A DNA stretch of 5,157 nucleotides from Rubrobacteraceae bacterium (GTDB lineage Bacteria; Actinomycetota; Rubrobacteria; Rubrobacterales; Rubrobacteraceae), in assembly GCA_029240775.1 (NCBI GenBank), contig JARDZQ010000286.1, positions 1-5,157 of the forward strand, given 5' to 3'. Under the pieces are notes generated by a model. The model saw only the letters and a program-made list of their open reading frames with translations, was not told where the DNA came from and searched no databases. Position numbers and translations under genes: made by a program. This document shows positions 1 to 5,157 of this stretch, piece by piece; positions within the stretch are counted from its first letter, which is position 1; each line of letters opens with the position of its first letter.

Positions 1-144
1 GTAGCCGGAGACCGCTTCGATGGCGGGCTTTGCGACCTGCGAGCCGCCGGGCCCGTCGAAGTAGACGGCTCTGCGCCCGTTGTGCGTCCTCGCGAGCGCC
101 GGGAACTGCTCGCGGACGGCCGCTACGTCGAACGTGCGCTGCAT
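1..144 (-). CDS. Class V aminotransferase / cysteine desulfurase-like protein (N-terminal fragment)
   Basis: Only the first 48 codons lie in the window; the gene continues beyond position 1. The protein starts MQRTFDVAAVREQFPAL and continues to a YFDGPGGSQV motif at about residues 32-41. That pattern (FD-V-x-x-VR-x-QFPAL, then a Y-x-DGPGG-x-QV loop) is what I recall from the N-terminus of cysteine desulfurase-like proteins of PLP fold type I, VC1184-like group. These are cytosolic and related to SufS/NifS. The PLP lysine and any catalytic cysteine are outside the window, so sulfur-transfer activity cannot be judged. The ATG at 144-142 is supported by a strong AGGAGG (complement of 150-155) 5 nt upstream. 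The gene is transcribed divergently from the Rid-family gene across a 106-nt shared promoter region. Family assignment is fairly likely; the substrate is unknown. Confidence 0.65.
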   Translation of the reverse strand, partial: MQRTFDVAAVREQFPALARTHNGRRAVYFDGPGGSQVAKPAIEAVSGY

Positions 145-250
145 GAGATCCTCCTCGCCAGAATGGTATGCCCCGCGGCGAGTTTACACCAGGTGTAGAG
201 AGGCGGGGGATGCTACCGTGTCTTCGGAATTCGAGGAGAGGAGAGAAGCT
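145..250. promoter_or_regulatory. Divergent promoter region between the PLP enzyme and the Rid-family gene
   Basis: This 106-nt gap separates two divergent start codons and must hold both promoters. It carries ribosome binding sites at both ends: AGGAGG on the minus strand (complement of 150-155) and a purine-rich GAGGAGAGGAG run on the plus strand around 233-243. TTTACA at 183-188 resembles a -35 box for the plus-strand gene, but no good -10 lies at normal spacing. On the minus strand, TACCAT (complement of about 165-170) could be a -10. Promoter elements are therefore tentative. The clearest signal is the palindrome listed separately. Confidence 0.45.
185..197. promoter_or_regulatory. Operator-like perfect palindrome (TACACC-A-GGTGTA)
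   Basis: The sequence reads TACACC, a central A, then GGTGTA: a perfect 6-1-6 inverted repeat. It sits mid-way between the two divergent starts (41 nt from the minus-strand ATG, 53 nt from the plus-strand ATG) and overlaps the TTTACA that could serve as a -35 box. A short odd-centred palindrome here is typical of a dimeric repressor site (TetR, GntR or MarR type) acting on both genes. I do not recognise a known consensus, so the regulator is unidentified, and no regulator gene is in the window. Confidence 0.45.
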
Positions 251-649
251 ATGGCGAGAACCCAGATCACCAACCCCAACCTGCCGGCGCCGATGCGCGG
301 GGGCGCCTATTCCTCCGGGGTCGAGGCGCCTTCGGGGAGAACGATCTACGTCTCAGGGCACGTCGCGTTCGACGCCGAGGGCAAAGTGGTCGGCGAGGGG
401 GATATTAAGGCCCAGACGGAGACGGTGCTCGAGCACATCAAGACCGTCGTCGAAGAGGCGGGCGGCGGCATGGAGGACATCGTCAAGGTTACGGTATTCA
501 TCACGGACATGGGGCTCTACGACCAGATCCACGAGGTCAGGAGGCGCTACTTCGAGGAGCCCTTCCCCGCCTCCTCGATGGTCGAGGTCTCGGCCCTCAT
601 CGACCCCCGGCTCCTCATCGAGATCGAAGCCGTCGCCGTCATCCAGTAA
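251..649 (+). CDS. RidA/YjgF/YER057c/UK114-family protein lacking the signature arginine
   Basis: A 132-residue protein, the normal length for the family, spanning the whole chorismate-mutase-like single domain. RidA-type proteins are cytosolic trimers; the archetype hydrolyses reactive enamine/imine intermediates released by PLP enzymes. Visible landmarks are GGAYSSG (17-23, matching the GPYxQG loop), TIYVSGHVAF (31-40), EDIVKVTVFITDM (75-87) and IEIEAVAV (123-130), whose Glu124 matches E. coli Glu120. The key Arg105 of E. coli RidA (FPARSCVEV) is replaced: this protein reads FPASSMVEV, with Ser108 at that place. It may therefore belong to one of the Rid subfamilies without deaminase activity. 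The ATG at 251 is chosen over upstream in-frame starts because it follows a purine-rich ribosome binding site (GGAG at 240-243, 7 nt away), the homology begins there, and the longer frame would overlap the divergent gene. Confidence 0.9.
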   Translation: MARTQITNPNLPAPMRGGAYSSGVEAPSGRTIYVSGHVAFDAEGKVVGEGDIKAQTETVLEHIKTVVEEAGGGMEDIVKVTVFITDMGLYDQIHEVRRRYFEEPFPASSMVEVSALIDPRLLIEIEAVAVIQ

Positions 650-791
650 CGAAAACCCGCCCGTCCGAGCGAACGGGAGACGTCCACGCCGGGGATGACC
701 ACCCTATACAATTCGAGCGTGGGGTAGTTTAGTTCCCGTCCTGTGGCGGGATTATTAGAGAGGGACAGTCGGGGACGTTAGGGGGTTCGCC
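650..791 (+). promoter_or_regulatory. Promoter and leader of the malic enzyme gene
   Basis: This 142-nt gap separates the Rid-family stop from the malic enzyme start. CTATACAAT at 704-712 contains a plausible -10 box (TACAAT at 707-712, or TATACA at 705-710). No convincing -35 lies at 16-18 nt upstream. Initiation near 719 would leave a leader of about 73 nt, with a small hairpin (TCCCG 734-738 with CGGGA 747-751). A Shine-Dalgarno-like AGGGGG at 780-785 ends 6 nt before the GTG start. The -10 call is tentative; the ribosome binding site is clear. Confidence 0.4.
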
Positions 792-1919
792 GTGCCGCTC
801 GACTATACGTATCGTATCCAGATTCCGCACCGCGCGGGCCAGCTGGCCACGGTCGCGGGAACGATAGCCGAGGGTGGCGGCCTCATCGGGGACGTCACGA
901 CCATCAACGTCGGACGCGAGTCCTCGATGCGCGAGATCACCCTCGAGATCGAGGACCGCGACCAAGCCGAGCGGATCATAGGGATGCTGAACGAGCTGGA
1001 CGGTGTCCGGGTAGTGTGGGCGCGTGACAGGGCTCTTCTGAAGCACGAGGGCGGGAAACTCGTGATCGAGTCCGCCCACCCGGTGAGGACGGTGCAGGAC
1101 ATGCGCGACGTGTACACACCGGGGGTTGCGCGGGCGTGCCAAGCCATAGTCGAGAACCCCTCTCTGGCGAGCGAGCTGACCATGATCGGGCGCAGCGTCG
1201 CGATCTGCACGAACGGGACGCGCGTTCTGGGCCTGGGAGATATCGGGCCCGTGGCCTCGATGCCGGTCATGGAGGGCAAGGCTGTCTTCTACCACCAGCT
1301 CGCTGGCGTCTCGGCCATGCCGATACTCGTAGACACCAAAGACGTGGACGAGTTCGTCGAGACGGTGGTGCGCATCGCGCCTCCGTTCGGCGGGATCCAC
1401 CTGGAGGACATCTCGGCGCCCGCCAGGCGGGTGCTCGCCTCGGACCCGAACCCGCTCTCGCACGAGCGCGCTCGCGCGAAGGGCATCGAGATCACCGACA
1501 TGCAGACCGTGATGGACGAGGCCGACGTGGTAGTCGCGACGACGGGCGTACCCGGCCTGATAGAGCCGGAGATGGTGCGCGAGGGGCAGGTGATCCTGGC
1601 GATCACGAACCCCTACCCCGAGATAGAGCCCGAGGACGCCCTCGCGGCGGGTGCCGCCTTCGCCGCTGATGGCAAGAGCGTGAACAACGTCCTCGGTTAC
1701 CCCGGCATCTTCCGCGGCGCGCTGCTCTGCGGCGCGAAGCAGATCAACCCCGAGATGAAGATCGCCGCCGCCGAGATTCTCGCCTCCCTCACCACCGGGG
1801 ACGAGCTCGTCCCCGACGCCCTCGACCCCAACGTGCACCTGCAGGTCGCCGGCGCCGTGCGTGAAGCGGCCATAGCGAGCGGAGCCGCCCGCCTCGACCG
1901 CGCGCCCACGGGCCTTTAG
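792..1919 (+). CDS. ACT-domain NAD-dependent malic enzyme, internally deleted
   Basis: A 375-residue protein with a GTG start backed by AGGGGG 6 nt upstream. Residues about 5-80 form an ACT domain (YRIQIPHRAGQLATVAG), a small ligand-sensing module. From about 98 it is a malic enzyme, which decarboxylates malate to pyruvate with NAD(P)+: YTPGVA with catalytic-type Tyr108, NGTRVLGLGDIGP (141-153), PVMEGKA with Lys163, and GGIHLEDISAP with metal-ligand Glu205/Asp206. Normally the HDD-x-HGTA segment (third metal ligand) and a Rossmann G-x-G-x-x-G follow. Here the sequence jumps at residues 210-212 straight to RRVLASDPNP, which resembles the end of the second Rossmann strand, then resumes normally (TGVPGLIEPEM, ITNPYPEIEPE, VNNVLGYPGIFRGAL). 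About 70 residues seem to be missing, in frame. The protein is probably inactive unless this is an assembly error. It could be a pseudogene or a regulatory remnant. Confidence 0.85.
   Translation: MPLDYTYRIQIPHRAGQLATVAGTIAEGGGLIGDVTTINVGRESSMREITLEIEDRDQAERIIGMLNELDGVRVVWARDRALLKHEGGKLVIESAHPVRTVQDMRDVYTPGVARACQAIVENPSLASELTMIGRSVAICTNGTRVLGLGDIGPVASMPVMEGKAVFYHQLAGVSAMPILVDTKDVDEFVETVVRIAPPFGGIHLEDISAPARRVLASDPNPLSHERARAKGIEITDMQTVMDEADVVVATTGVPGLIEPEMVREGQVILAITNPYPEIEPEDALAAGAAFAADGKSVNNVLGYPGIFRGALLCGAKQINPEMKIAAAEILASLTTGDELVPDALDPNVHLQVAGAVREAAIASGAARLDRAPTGL
1419..1431. repeat. Perfect 6-1-6 GC palindrome at the malic enzyme deletion junction
   Basis: CCCGCC, a central A, then GGCGGG form a perfect inverted repeat inside codons 210-214 of the malic enzyme. 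It falls where the protein passes from the EDISAP motif to RRVLASD, the point where the family segment is missing. Such a tight GC palindrome could mark a deletion breakpoint or a sequencing/assembly collapse. It could also be coincidence in GC-rich coding DNA. Confidence 0.5.
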
Positions 1920-1928
1920 CAGAAGGCC
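1911..1928 (+). terminator. Hairpin spanning the malic enzyme stop codon, terminator-like
   Basis: GGCCTT (1911-1916) pairs perfectly with AAGGCC (1923-1928) around a 6-nt loop that contains the TAG stop. Its position fits transcription termination or 3'-end protection of the malic enzyme message. No U-tract follows (the next bases are TCCACCCC), so intrinsic termination is uncertain. Confidence 0.35.
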
Positions 1929-2238
1929 TCCACCCCAACATGTAGGGTCTCTCGCGCGGCATGCGAAACCTCTGGCTCTCGCGTATGACTGATCGTCGCG
2001 CGAGAAGGAGCAGTGCACGGCGCCACCTCCCTTTCGGGAAGGTGTACAGAGATAGGCAAGAGCTTCAGAATGCTTCTGGCGGGAGCGTTGCTGCTCGCGC
2101 TCTCGGAAGGTCCAATTTAATGGACTGCTGCTTTAGTAGCGGCAGGTTGACCCGAGAGACGGGCCCCGGCTCTCTCCTCTTACCGCCATCGTATTCTCTG
2201 CTGCGAATCTAACTGGCTGCGCTGCCTGGGACGGACGC
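1920..2238. other. Convergent intergenic region, hairpin-dense, no convincing gene
   Basis: This 319-nt gap lies between the 3' ends of the malic enzyme gene and menE. Hand counts give about 52-63% GC per 60-nt line, below the neighbouring genes. An 83-codon frame (1961-2212, plus) has no ribosome binding site or family resemblance and is not called. Several small perfect or near-perfect inverted repeats follow one another: 1950-1958/1997-2005, 2024-2031/2036-2044, 2065-2070/2074-2079, 2081-2087/2098-2104, 2110-2114/2121-2125, 2127-2131/2136-2140 and 2154-2162/2166-2176. They could belong to a structured RNA or to 3'-end and terminator elements of the two converging units. No known RNA family (tRNA, T-box, SRP RNA, RNase P) was recognised. 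Confidence 0.5.
2154..2176. terminator. Possible terminator hairpin between the converging transcripts
   Basis: GAGAGA (2154-2159) pairs with TCTCTC (2171-2176), and CGG/CCG continues the stem after a 2-nt bulge, closing on a GCC loop. It lies 62 nt beyond the menE stop and about 235 nt beyond the malic enzyme stop. The plus-strand downstream bases (CTCTTACC) are only weakly T-rich and the minus-strand side is not, so a true intrinsic terminator is unproven. Confidence 0.3.
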
Positions 2239-3684
2239 TTATTCTCTCTCGCGATAGAGTCTTCTCGCGCGCTCCTCGAAGGCCGCCCGATCCACCTTCA
2301 TGCCCCCGGTTCCCTCGAACCACCCATGGAAAGCGACAGGTATCTTGAACCCTGGCAGGCGCTGCCTCAGAGCCGGAGCCAGCGCCTCCGGCTCCACCGT
2401 CCTCCAGGCCATCCTCACGAATGCTACCGGGCGTTCCCCGAACTCGGGATCAGAAACGGGCACCACCACGGCTTCTTCCACCCCGTCGAGTTGGATGAGC
2501 GCCTGCTCAATCTCTTCGGGCTGGATGTTCTCCCCGCCGGAGACGAAGAGGTTATCTTTGCGCCCCTGGACTCGCAGGTAGCCGTTCTCGTCCACTTCGC
2601 CGAGGTCCCCGGTGCAGAACCAGCCGTCCGCGTCTAGCAGCCGGTCCACCGCCTCACCCTCGATATAGCCGGCGAAGAGCGTCTCGCCCCTCACGAGTAT
2701 CTCGTCGTCTTCCGATACCGTGACCTCGCGGTACGCCAACGGGCGACCCGAGGTATGCAACTCAGTGCGCGAGGCGCCGGGCGGCGTGGTGGTTACCTGG
2801 GAGGCCATCTCGGTGAGGCCGTAGCTCGTGTGGATCGGGAGCCCGCAGGCATAGGCCTGGTCGACCAGGGGGGTCGGGATCGGGCCCCCACCCAGCAGGA
2901 TCGCCTTGATCCCGTCCCCAACGAAACCGTCCTCCCGCAACAACCGCAGGAGCTGGGTCGAGACGAGGGAGACGTGCGATGCACCGCTTTGGGCAATGGC
3001 CTGGCCGAGCGGCACGCCCGGCTCCGACAGCACAACGGTCGCCCCGGCGAGCAGGCACCGGAAAAGGATGGAGAGCCCGCCGACGTGGTAGAGAGGCAGC
3101 GAGTGGAGCCAGCGGTCGCCCTGCCCGAGTGGGATGTTCGCGTTCGAACCCAGCGCGCTCCAGTAGTGGTTGCCGAAGGTGTGCAGCGTGGCCTTCGGCG
3201 CACCCGCGCTGCCGGAGGTAAAGACGACGGTGGAGGGCCGCTCCAGCGCGAGCCAGACTTCGTCGCAGAGACGCGACCTTCCGGCCGCCGCTTCGCCAGC
3301 GAGCAGGTCCTCCGGGCGCAGCGTCCGCACGGTCGCTGCTTCGAGCACTTCTTCGGAGGTGGAGATGAGGGCGCGGCAGGCGATTCTCTCCGGCAGCGGC
3401 GCGGCGACCCGCGCCGGCAGGCGCGTGCTGAGCAGGCAGGCGACGCAACCGGCCCGCATCAGAGCCAGCAGCAAGACGAAATACCTCTCGTCCCTGGGGA
3501 GGTGGAGCGCGACGCGGTCCCCCACTCCGAGACCGAGATCCCGGATCCTCACCTCCGACGCCGAAACCAGATGATCCAGCTCCCGGTACGTTAGCGAGAC
3601 AGCCGAGCCGGCGATGGCCGGTGCGTCGGGGGAGCGCCTCGCCGCCGACCGCAGGGGACAGGGTATCCGGGCTACTTCGTCCAT
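2239..3684 (-). CDS. menE: o-Succinylbenzoate-CoA ligase MenE
   Basis: MenE is a cytosolic ANL-superfamily enzyme that activates o-succinylbenzoate with ATP and CoA to OSB-CoA in menaquinone synthesis. The 481-residue product has the full motif set: P-loop FTSGSAGAPK (about 155-164), SYGLTE (287-292), CTGD with ribose-binding Asp360, the hinge GRKDNLFVSGGENIQPEE (374-391), and a C-terminal GGMKVDR whose Lys463 matches the adenylation lysine. The GGENIQPEEIE signature and the place next to menC and menB favour OSB over other acyl substrates. The start is ambiguous by one codon: GTG at 3687 or ATG at 3684. The only Shine-Dalgarno-like bases (AGGG, 3690-3687) lie too close to either, and the menC stop is 6-9 nt upstream, so coupled translation is likely. 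It ends in TAA and is the last gene of the visible cluster. Confidence 0.92.
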   Translation of the reverse strand: MDEVARIPCPLRSAARRSPDAPAIAGSAVSLTYRELDHLVSASEVRIRDLGLGVGDRVALHLPRDERYFVLLLALMRAGCVACLLSTRLPARVAAPLPERIACRALISTSEEVLEAATVRTLRPEDLLAGEAAAGRSRLCDEVWLALERPSTVVFTSGSAGAPKATLHTFGNHYWSALGSNANIPLGQGDRWLHSLPLYHVGGLSILFRCLLAGATVVLSEPGVPLGQAIAQSGASHVSLVSTQLLRLLREDGFVGDGIKAILLGGGPIPTPLVDQAYACGLPIHTSYGLTEMASQVTTTPPGASRTELHTSGRPLAYREVTVSEDDEILVRGETLFAGYIEGEAVDRLLDADGWFCTGDLGEVDENGYLRVQGRKDNLFVSGGENIQPEEIEQALIQLDGVEEAVVVPVSDPEFGERPVAFVRMAWRTVEPEALAPALRQRLPGFKIPVAFHGWFEGTGGMKVDRAAFEERARRLYRERE

Positions 3685-3693
3685 CACCCTATG

Positions 3694-4779
3694 CTACTCG
3701 ACGGGGACGAGCAGGCGACCATCGACCTCACGCCGTCTCCCGAAGAACGCCCGGACGTCCACGCGCGGCGCCGTCAGCTCCAGACGTGGTCGGAGGACGT
3801 CATCGGCGAGCCGCCGGTACGTGTCCAGCCCAGCCGGCGCCTCGCCCAGCCCGGCGGCGAGCGCGACCAGCGCCGACGTACCGACGCCGGTCTCGTAGGC
3901 GGAGCTGATGACTGACCGCAACCCGAGGCGCGAGGCGATACGCGCGAAGCGCAGTGTCCGCGAGATGCCCCCGAGCAGCGTCGGCTTGAGCACGACGGCC
4001 CGCGCGTACCCGTGCTCCTCCAACTCCTCCGGCTCCAGGAGGGCCAGCGACTCGTCGAGCGCCACCGGCAGGCGGTGATCCCTCACAAAAGAAGCCAACC
4101 GTGCCGGGTCCGCGAGCGGCTCCTCGACGTACTCGAGGTCCAGCCCCGCAGTGGCGCGAGCGAACTCTTCCGCCTCCGCTACGCTCCACGCCCGGTTGGC
4201 GTCGAGCCTGAGTTCCACGGCGTCGCCCAGCGCTTCATGCACCGCGCGAACGAACTCCACGTCCTCCTCGACGCCCCGAGAACCGACCTTTAGCTTCACT
4301 GCCTCGTAGCCGGAGAGCCGCGCCAGGCGTGCCTCTTCGAGGGCATGGTCGGGGGAGGACATTAGAGCGTTTATCGAGACCGTCTCCCTCGGACGCGCCG
4401 TGAGGAGCTCGGGCAACGTCTCGCCGGACGAGGCCGCGTGCAGGCTCCAGAGGGCGAGCTCGAACCCGAAGCGCGCCGACGGGGCCAGGCCCATCTCGTC
4501 AAGCTCGCGGGCGAGCGGCCCGTAAGGGTCGAGGAGGTCAGCGGTTATCGCACGGTCCATCATCGCGCCGGCCAACCGGTTCAGTTGCGCGGCTACCTCG
4601 CCTGTGCCCTCGCGGCTGAAGCCGTGGAGTGGCGCGGCCTCTCCCCACCCGGCTGCCTCTCCGTCGCCGTTCAGCTCCACGAGCAGGCCCTCGCGGTGGC
4701 GCAGCGTGGTTCCCTTCAGTTGCAGGGGCCCGGCGAGGGGCAGACGGTAGCGGTATAGCCGGAACCCGGCGAGCTTCAC
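3694..4779 (-). CDS. menC: o-Succinylbenzoate synthase MenC
   Basis: MenC is an enolase-superfamily, Mg-dependent dehydratase that converts SHCHC to o-succinylbenzoate, two steps before MenB. The 361-residue protein has an N-terminal capping domain (1 to about 120, including GWGEAAPLHGFS at 44-55) and a TIM-barrel with the expected residues. These are KLK (162-164) with the acid/base lysine, LDAN with metal ligand Asp193, VEEP with Glu219/220, LDES with Asp242, and VLKPT with the second catalytic Lys265. SSAYETGVG (292-300) is a typical substrate loop. The start is GTG at 4779, 6 nt after the menB stop; an AGGA overlapping that stop lies 4 nt before it. An ATG at 4784 is out of frame and terminates at once. 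Some family members are promiscuous N-succinylamino-acid racemases, but the menB/menE context supports the OSBS role. Confidence 0.93.
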   Translation of the reverse strand: MKLAGFRLYRYRLPLAGPLQLKGTTLRHREGLLVELNGDGEAAGWGEAAPLHGFSREGTGEVAAQLNRLAGAMMDRAITADLLDPYGPLARELDEMGLAPSARFGFELALWSLHAASSGETLPELLTARPRETVSINALMSSPDHALEEARLARLSGYEAVKLKVGSRGVEEDVEFVRAVHEALGDAVELRLDANRAWSVAEAEEFARATAGLDLEYVEEPLADPARLASFVRDHRLPVALDESLALLEPEELEEHGYARAVVLKPTLLGGISRTLRFARIASRLGLRSVISSAYETGVGTSALVALAAGLGEAPAGLDTYRRLADDVLRPRLELTAPRVDVRAFFGRRREVDGRLLVPVE

Positions 4780-4785
4780 GTCATC

Positions 4786-5157
4786 CTACGGGCGACGAGG
4801 AAACTGCGAGAAGTCCGGTCTGCGCTTCTCTCTGTAAGCGTCGCGCCCCTCCTGAGCCTCCTCGCTCCCGTAGAAGAGGAGGTTCGCGTCGTGGGCGAGC
4901 TGCTGTATGCCGGCGAACCCGTCCTCGTGGGCGTGAAAGCTCGCCTTCAGCAGCCGCAGCGCGAACGGCGAGCGCTCCAGCATCTCCCGGCACCAGCGGA
5001 CGGTCTCGGCCTCCAGCTCGTCGAGCGGCACGACCGCGTTGACGAGCCCCATCTCCAGGGCCTCCTCCGCCGTGTACATCCGGCAGAGAAACCACATCTC
5101 CTTAGCCTTCTTCGGTCCGACGAGCTGGGTAAGGACGGAGGCGCCGAAGCCGCCGTC
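4786..5157 (-). CDS. menB: 1,4-Dihydroxy-2-naphthoyl-CoA synthase MenB (C-terminal part)
   Basis: MenB is a crotonase-fold enzyme that closes the second ring of the naphthoquinone head group from OSB-CoA. The window holds the last 123 codons; the 5' part lies beyond 5157. The visible protein begins DGGFGAS and runs on as VGPKKAKEMWFLCRMYTAEEAL, ETVRWCREML, LLFYGSEEAQEGRDAY and PDFSQFPRRP. It aligns without gaps, as far as memory allows, to E. coli MenB from Asp163 to the C-terminus. The first codon encodes that catalytic Asp, and the Tyr of LLFY matches E. coli Tyr258. The upstream Gly/Asp position that separates bicarbonate-dependent from independent MenB is not in the window. It is the first visible gene of the menB-menC-menE block. 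Confidence 0.95.
   Translation of the reverse strand, partial: DGGFGASVLTQLVGPKKAKEMWFLCRMYTAEEALEMGLVNAVVPLDELEAETVRWCREMLERSPFALRLLKASFHAHEDGFAGIQQLAHDANLLFYGSEEAQEGRDAYREKRRPDFSQFPRRP

Noticed and set aside
80..250. N-terminal extension of the Rid-family frame back to position 80
   Set aside because: It would overlap the divergent PLP-enzyme gene, its residues resemble no family, and a good ribosome binding site and the normal family length favour the ATG at 251.
660..677. Hairpin CCCGT / ACGGG after the Rid-family gene as a terminator
   Set aside because: Only 5 bp with an 8-nt loop and no following T-run; such stems are expected by chance at this GC content.
729..2018. Long minus-strand open frame (429 codons) antisense to the malic enzyme
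   Set aside because: It is the mirror of a real high-GC gene, has biased Arg/His/Gly composition and no recognisable motif, and no ribosome binding site supports it.
1961..2212. 83-codon plus-strand frame in the convergent intergenic region
   Set aside because: No Shine-Dalgarno sequence, no domain, Arg/Ser-rich low-information translation, and it overlaps the hairpin-dense segment.
1920..2238. T-box leader, riboswitch, RNase P RNA, SRP RNA or tRNA in the intergenic region
   Set aside because: None of the diagnostic conserved strings (T-box GGNACC-type element, GAGGAAAGTCC, tRNA T-loop GGTTCGA) was found, and no plus-strand gene follows for a cis-acting leader.
2755..3594. 279-codon plus-strand frame antisense to menE
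   Set aside because: menE on the other strand has every ANL-ligase motif; this frame is a shadow with Arg/Gln-rich composition and no motif.
1..5157. CRISPR arrays, insertion sequences, attachment sites or phage genes
   Set aside because: No regularly spaced direct repeats, transposase-like proteins or terminal inverted repeats were seen on either strand.

Overview
This GC-rich window (roughly 65-68% GC in the genes, by partial hand count) looks like an actinobacterial chromosome, most likely a Rubrobacter-type lineage. That placement rests on the GC content, a malic enzyme with an N-terminal ACT domain, a menB-menC-menE cluster, and frequent ATA codons in a GC-rich background. It is an inference from composition and remembered families, not a database match. 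No mobile element, tRNA, rRNA or CRISPR array was seen.

Layout. (1) Positions 1-144, minus strand: the N-terminal 48 codons of a class V aminotransferase / cysteine desulfurase-like PLP enzyme. (2) Positions 145-250: a divergent promoter region with a perfect 13-bp operator-like palindrome. (3) Positions 251-649, plus strand: a RidA/YjgF-family protein that lacks the signature substrate-binding arginine. (4) Positions 650-791: a leader with a plausible -10 box. (5) Positions 792-1919, plus strand: an ACT-domain NAD-dependent malic enzyme that is continuous in frame but appears to lack about 70 internal residues, including the HDD-x-HGTA metal-ligand motif and the first half of the Rossmann fold. 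(6) Positions 1920-2238: a convergent intergenic region of lower GC, packed with consecutive small hairpins and holding no convincing gene. (7) Positions 2239-5157, minus strand: the tightly packed menaquinone genes menB (5' end outside the window), menC and menE, transcribed in that order.

How the genes work together. MenC dehydrates SHCHC to o-succinylbenzoate, MenE activates it to o-succinylbenzoyl-CoA, and MenB closes the ring to 1,4-dihydroxy-2-naphthoyl-CoA. The three form a consecutive block of classical menaquinone synthesis, with 6-9 nt gaps that imply one transcript and translational coupling. The RidA-like protein and the divergent PLP enzyme may be linked, since Rid proteins deal with reactive intermediates of PLP enzymes. 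The malic enzyme would normally connect malate and pyruvate, but this copy is probably catalytically dead or an assembly artefact.

The items most worth a second look are the malic enzyme deletion with a palindrome at its junction, the Arg-to-Ser change in the Rid protein, the divergent operator, and the hairpin-dense intergenic segment. No clearly new multi-gene system is visible.
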